Part shown: piece by piece, positions 19,501 through 20,637 of the stretch
How the letters are laid out: each line of letters opens with the position of its first letter
How positions within the stretch are numbered: the first letter of the stretch is position 1
DNA from: Purshia tridentata
Lineage: Eukaryota > Streptophyta > Magnoliopsida > Rosales > Rosaceae
Direction: 5' to 3'
Assembly: GCA_003254885.1 (NCBI GenBank)
Contig: QANT01007809.1
Span: 1 to 20,637, forward strand
DNA: 20,637 bases
Notes under the pieces: model-generated
Told to the model about the DNA's origin: nothing
The model's input: only the letters and a program-made list of their open reading frames with translations
Database searches by the model: none
Position numbers and translations under genes: made by a program

Positions 19501-19846
19501 TTTTCAAAGGACAACATTTGAGGTGATCATGCAAATGTTTTGTCCCATTTTTGCTCTCCCCTCCTAGCATTCTATTACAATTATTCCAAAACGCTTTCAT
19601 TTTGCTAGCAACCATACGCTTGGTGAAATGTTCCCATACTTGTGACATAAGCTTCCTTTTACGTGATTCACTCGCCCCACTACCTTCAGTATTTGGTAAA
19701 AAGTTTTCCTCTCCACCCTCGGTTGATGTTGGTGTTGGCGTTGGGGTTGAGTTTGGGGATTGGGTTGAGGATATTGAAGGTATTACGGGCTGTGAGGATG
19801 TTTAATTTTCTACATTTTCAACACCACCAATTTCTGTAGAATCCAT
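16548..19846 (-). CDS. hAT transposase with BED zinc finger (RICESLEEPER-like); one early stop, assembly-duplicated exon
   Basis: Cut-and-paste transposase, expected in the nucleus. Exon 1 19846-19095: Ser/Thr/Pro-rich head, then a BED finger (SQVWEHF ... GTKHLHDHLKCC) whose first Cys is Trp (WNNC, codon 19586-19588), then ITTDMWTSS with the likely first catalytic Asp. The donor is ag|gtaaat. Exon 2 starts at 19000 after tatgacag: FVYVPCPHT, LTVDNCTTND (second Asp), LDCKTRWNSTY-type motif, SILDPRYKMM, then the C-terminal dimerisation block CWWKTN ... VASESAFSTSGRIV, ending at 16863 (aaag|gtaatc). Exon 3 is 16778-16705 (acidic tail); a short last exon 16571-16548 is tentative. With 17345-18204 omitted, all phases fit and give about 708 codons. 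TAA at 19802-19804 interrupts codon 15, but Met at 19648 lies just upstream of the BED finger and could serve as a start. Possibly still able to make protein. Confidence 0.85.
17151..17151. other. Single ambiguous base inside the hAT coding sequence
   Basis: The N lies in a Ser/Thr-rich stretch made of agt/aga triplets and keeps the reading frame if counted as one base. Unlike the other two N positions it is not flanked by a duplication, so it looks like an ordinary uncertain call. Confidence 0.9.
17345..19064. repeat. 860-bp tandem duplication of the hAT exon 2 region with an N at the junction
   Basis: 17345-18204 and 18206-19064 align without gaps, from tagatttttcgaaaata to actaaaattaaattaaa, with about 25 substitutions. 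The single N at 18205 is exactly between them. The left copy has a TGA (minus strand, about 17530) where the right copy encodes Cys (TGC). The transposase reads sensibly only when one copy is skipped, so two allelic or paralogous contig ends joined without merging is the likeliest explanation. A true tandem duplication is not excluded. Confidence 0.9.
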
Positions 19847-20150
19847 CTAATTACAAACAAAATCACCATTCAACAGAAATCCCAAATCAGACAACAATCT
19901 ATTATATCTAAACAACTTCAAATTTAATAAAACTTCTCAAATCAGATCAGATTTCTACGTTCTAAATTCTCAAATCAAAGTTCTAGGTTGTATCATTAAA
20001 TTAAAATCCTCAATATTTCCAATACTTGTAGGAGAGGCAGCGGTGCTCGCGGTTGAGAAAGGCGACTATGAGCGAGAGGTAGCAAGAGGCAACGAGACTG
20101 GGGCTGAGCGACGGACAGAGGAGAGTAGCGAGTGATAGACGCGCGACTGA
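19847..20150. other. hAT 5' untranslated region, no gene seen
   Basis: AT-rich sequence upstream of the transposase start, then from about 20030 an increasingly GC-rich, GA-rich stretch leading into the minisatellite. The minus-strand open frame through 20010-20453 is a product of the tandem repeats: its peptide repeats TQTTQPRR-like units and resembles no known family. Confidence 0.5.
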
Positions 20151-20255
20151 GTGACTGGGTTCGTCTGGGTTCATGAGGAGGACTGAGTCACTGGGTTCGT
20201 GATGAGGTGGTGCAGGCAGGAGGCGCGGGCAGGCAGGCATCGCGGGCAGCCAGGG

Positions 20256-20508
20256 GTCGCGGCTGGGTCGTCTGGGTTCGTGAGGAGGCGGCGCAGGCAG
20301 GCATGAGGCGCAGCACAGCAGGCGTCGCGGTTGGGTTGTCTGGGTTCGTGAGGAGGCAGCGCAAGCAGGCAGAAGGTGCAGCACAGTCAGGCGTCGCGGT
20401 TGGGTCGTCTGGGTTAGTGAGGAGGGGGCGCAGGTAGGCAAGAGGCGCAGCACAACAGGCGTCGCAGCTGGGTAGTCTGGGTTCCTGAGGAGGCGGCGCA
20501 GGCAGCAG
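20256..20508. repeat. 68-bp GC-rich tandem repeat (about 3.7 units)
   Basis: Units start with gtcgcgg at 20256, 20324 and 20393 and with gtcgcag at 20461, lengths 68, 69 and 68 bp. Each contains 'tctgggttcgtgagg' and 'caggcaggc' / 'gcagcaca'. Degenerate related sequence begins at about 20150. The array lies on the 5' side of the hAT transposase gene and contrasts with the AT-rich surroundings. Confidence 0.9.
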
Positions 20509-20637
20509 GACTGCTGAGGGCTTCAGTTCAGCAGGAACTTCAGAATCAGATCTTCTGTCTACAAATTCTACTCGTTTCCTTTCGTTTAGTTACTTAGTTT
20601 TAGGTTTTTTTTTTTTTGTTCATATATATTACATTAG
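20509..20637. other. Window end, no feature recognised
   Basis: Mixed sequence with a T12-13 run at about 20606-20618 and a short TA tract. No hAT terminus, promoter or coding motif was recognised. Confidence 0.4.

Larger units (their letters stand above)
15894..20637 (-). mobile_element. Large hAT (Ac-like) element, right end outside the window
   Basis: The left terminus TAGGGATGGCAACGGGGCGG at 15894 is the kind of end seen in many plant hAT elements. It is followed by a GC-rich subterminal region of GGGGATCCCC-like words (to about 16070) and then by a hAT transposase gene in minus orientation. The expected inverse terminus (...ccgttgccatccta) is absent before 20637, so the element spans at least 4.7 kb here and continues. 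If the ends are as read, the left target 8-mer would be ttaaagaa (15886-15893). The right partner cannot be checked. Confidence 0.75.

Noticed and set aside
20010-20453. Minus-strand 147-codon open frame with repeated TQTTQPRR-like units
   Set aside because: It is a translation of the 68-bp tandem array; such repeats easily keep frames open.

Overview
This is a plant nuclear window made almost entirely of transposable elements. No ordinary single-copy host gene is visible, and I saw no tRNA, rRNA or CRISPR. Plant-type Mutator (MULE), hAT, Copia and Ty3/gypsy-type sequences, GT..AG introns and an AT-rich background with GC-rich LTR and hAT ends point to a flowering plant, probably a woody eudicot; the species cannot be read from the sequence. 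Three ambiguous bases (3362, 17151, 18205) show that it comes from a draft assembly, and two of them sit exactly between duplicated blocks.

Layout. 1-2084 is a minus-oriented LTR of a long-LTR, gypsy-type family, entering from outside the window. 2085-2760 is an older related LTR fragment. 2761-3600 is AT-rich and holds a 78-bp duplication around an N. 3605-7818 is a decayed MULE with a mudrA-type transposase on the plus strand: a 7-nt first coding exon, a DNA-binding region, DDE core, SWIM zinc finger and basic tail. Two non-autonomous hAT elements, each with a perfect 8-bp target duplication, are inserted downstream (7827-9123 and 9378-10023). At 10145-10540, on the minus strand and convergent with mudrA, is a decayed GRF-type zinc-finger gene that may be a second gene of the same MULE. 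10541-13204 is a second gypsy-type LTR sharing a 27-bp tandem array with the first. It abuts a Copia remnant (gag, zinc knuckle, start of protease; 13205-14176) with primer-binding site and a partial LTR. 14732-15230 holds another promoter / polyadenylation / PBS-like module of unclear family.

From 15894 to the window end lies a large hAT element with a BED/RICESLEEPER-type transposase on the minus strand. Its coding sequence is open over about 700 codons if the 860-bp duplication around the N at 18205 is read once, apart from a stop at codon 15. Its 5' side carries a GC-rich 68-bp tandem array.

The window is therefore a nested transposon graveyard. The best leads are the possible two-gene MULE (transposase plus convergent GRF zinc finger), the conserved 27-bp LTR array, the nearly intact hAT transposase, and the N-flanked duplications that look like assembly joins.
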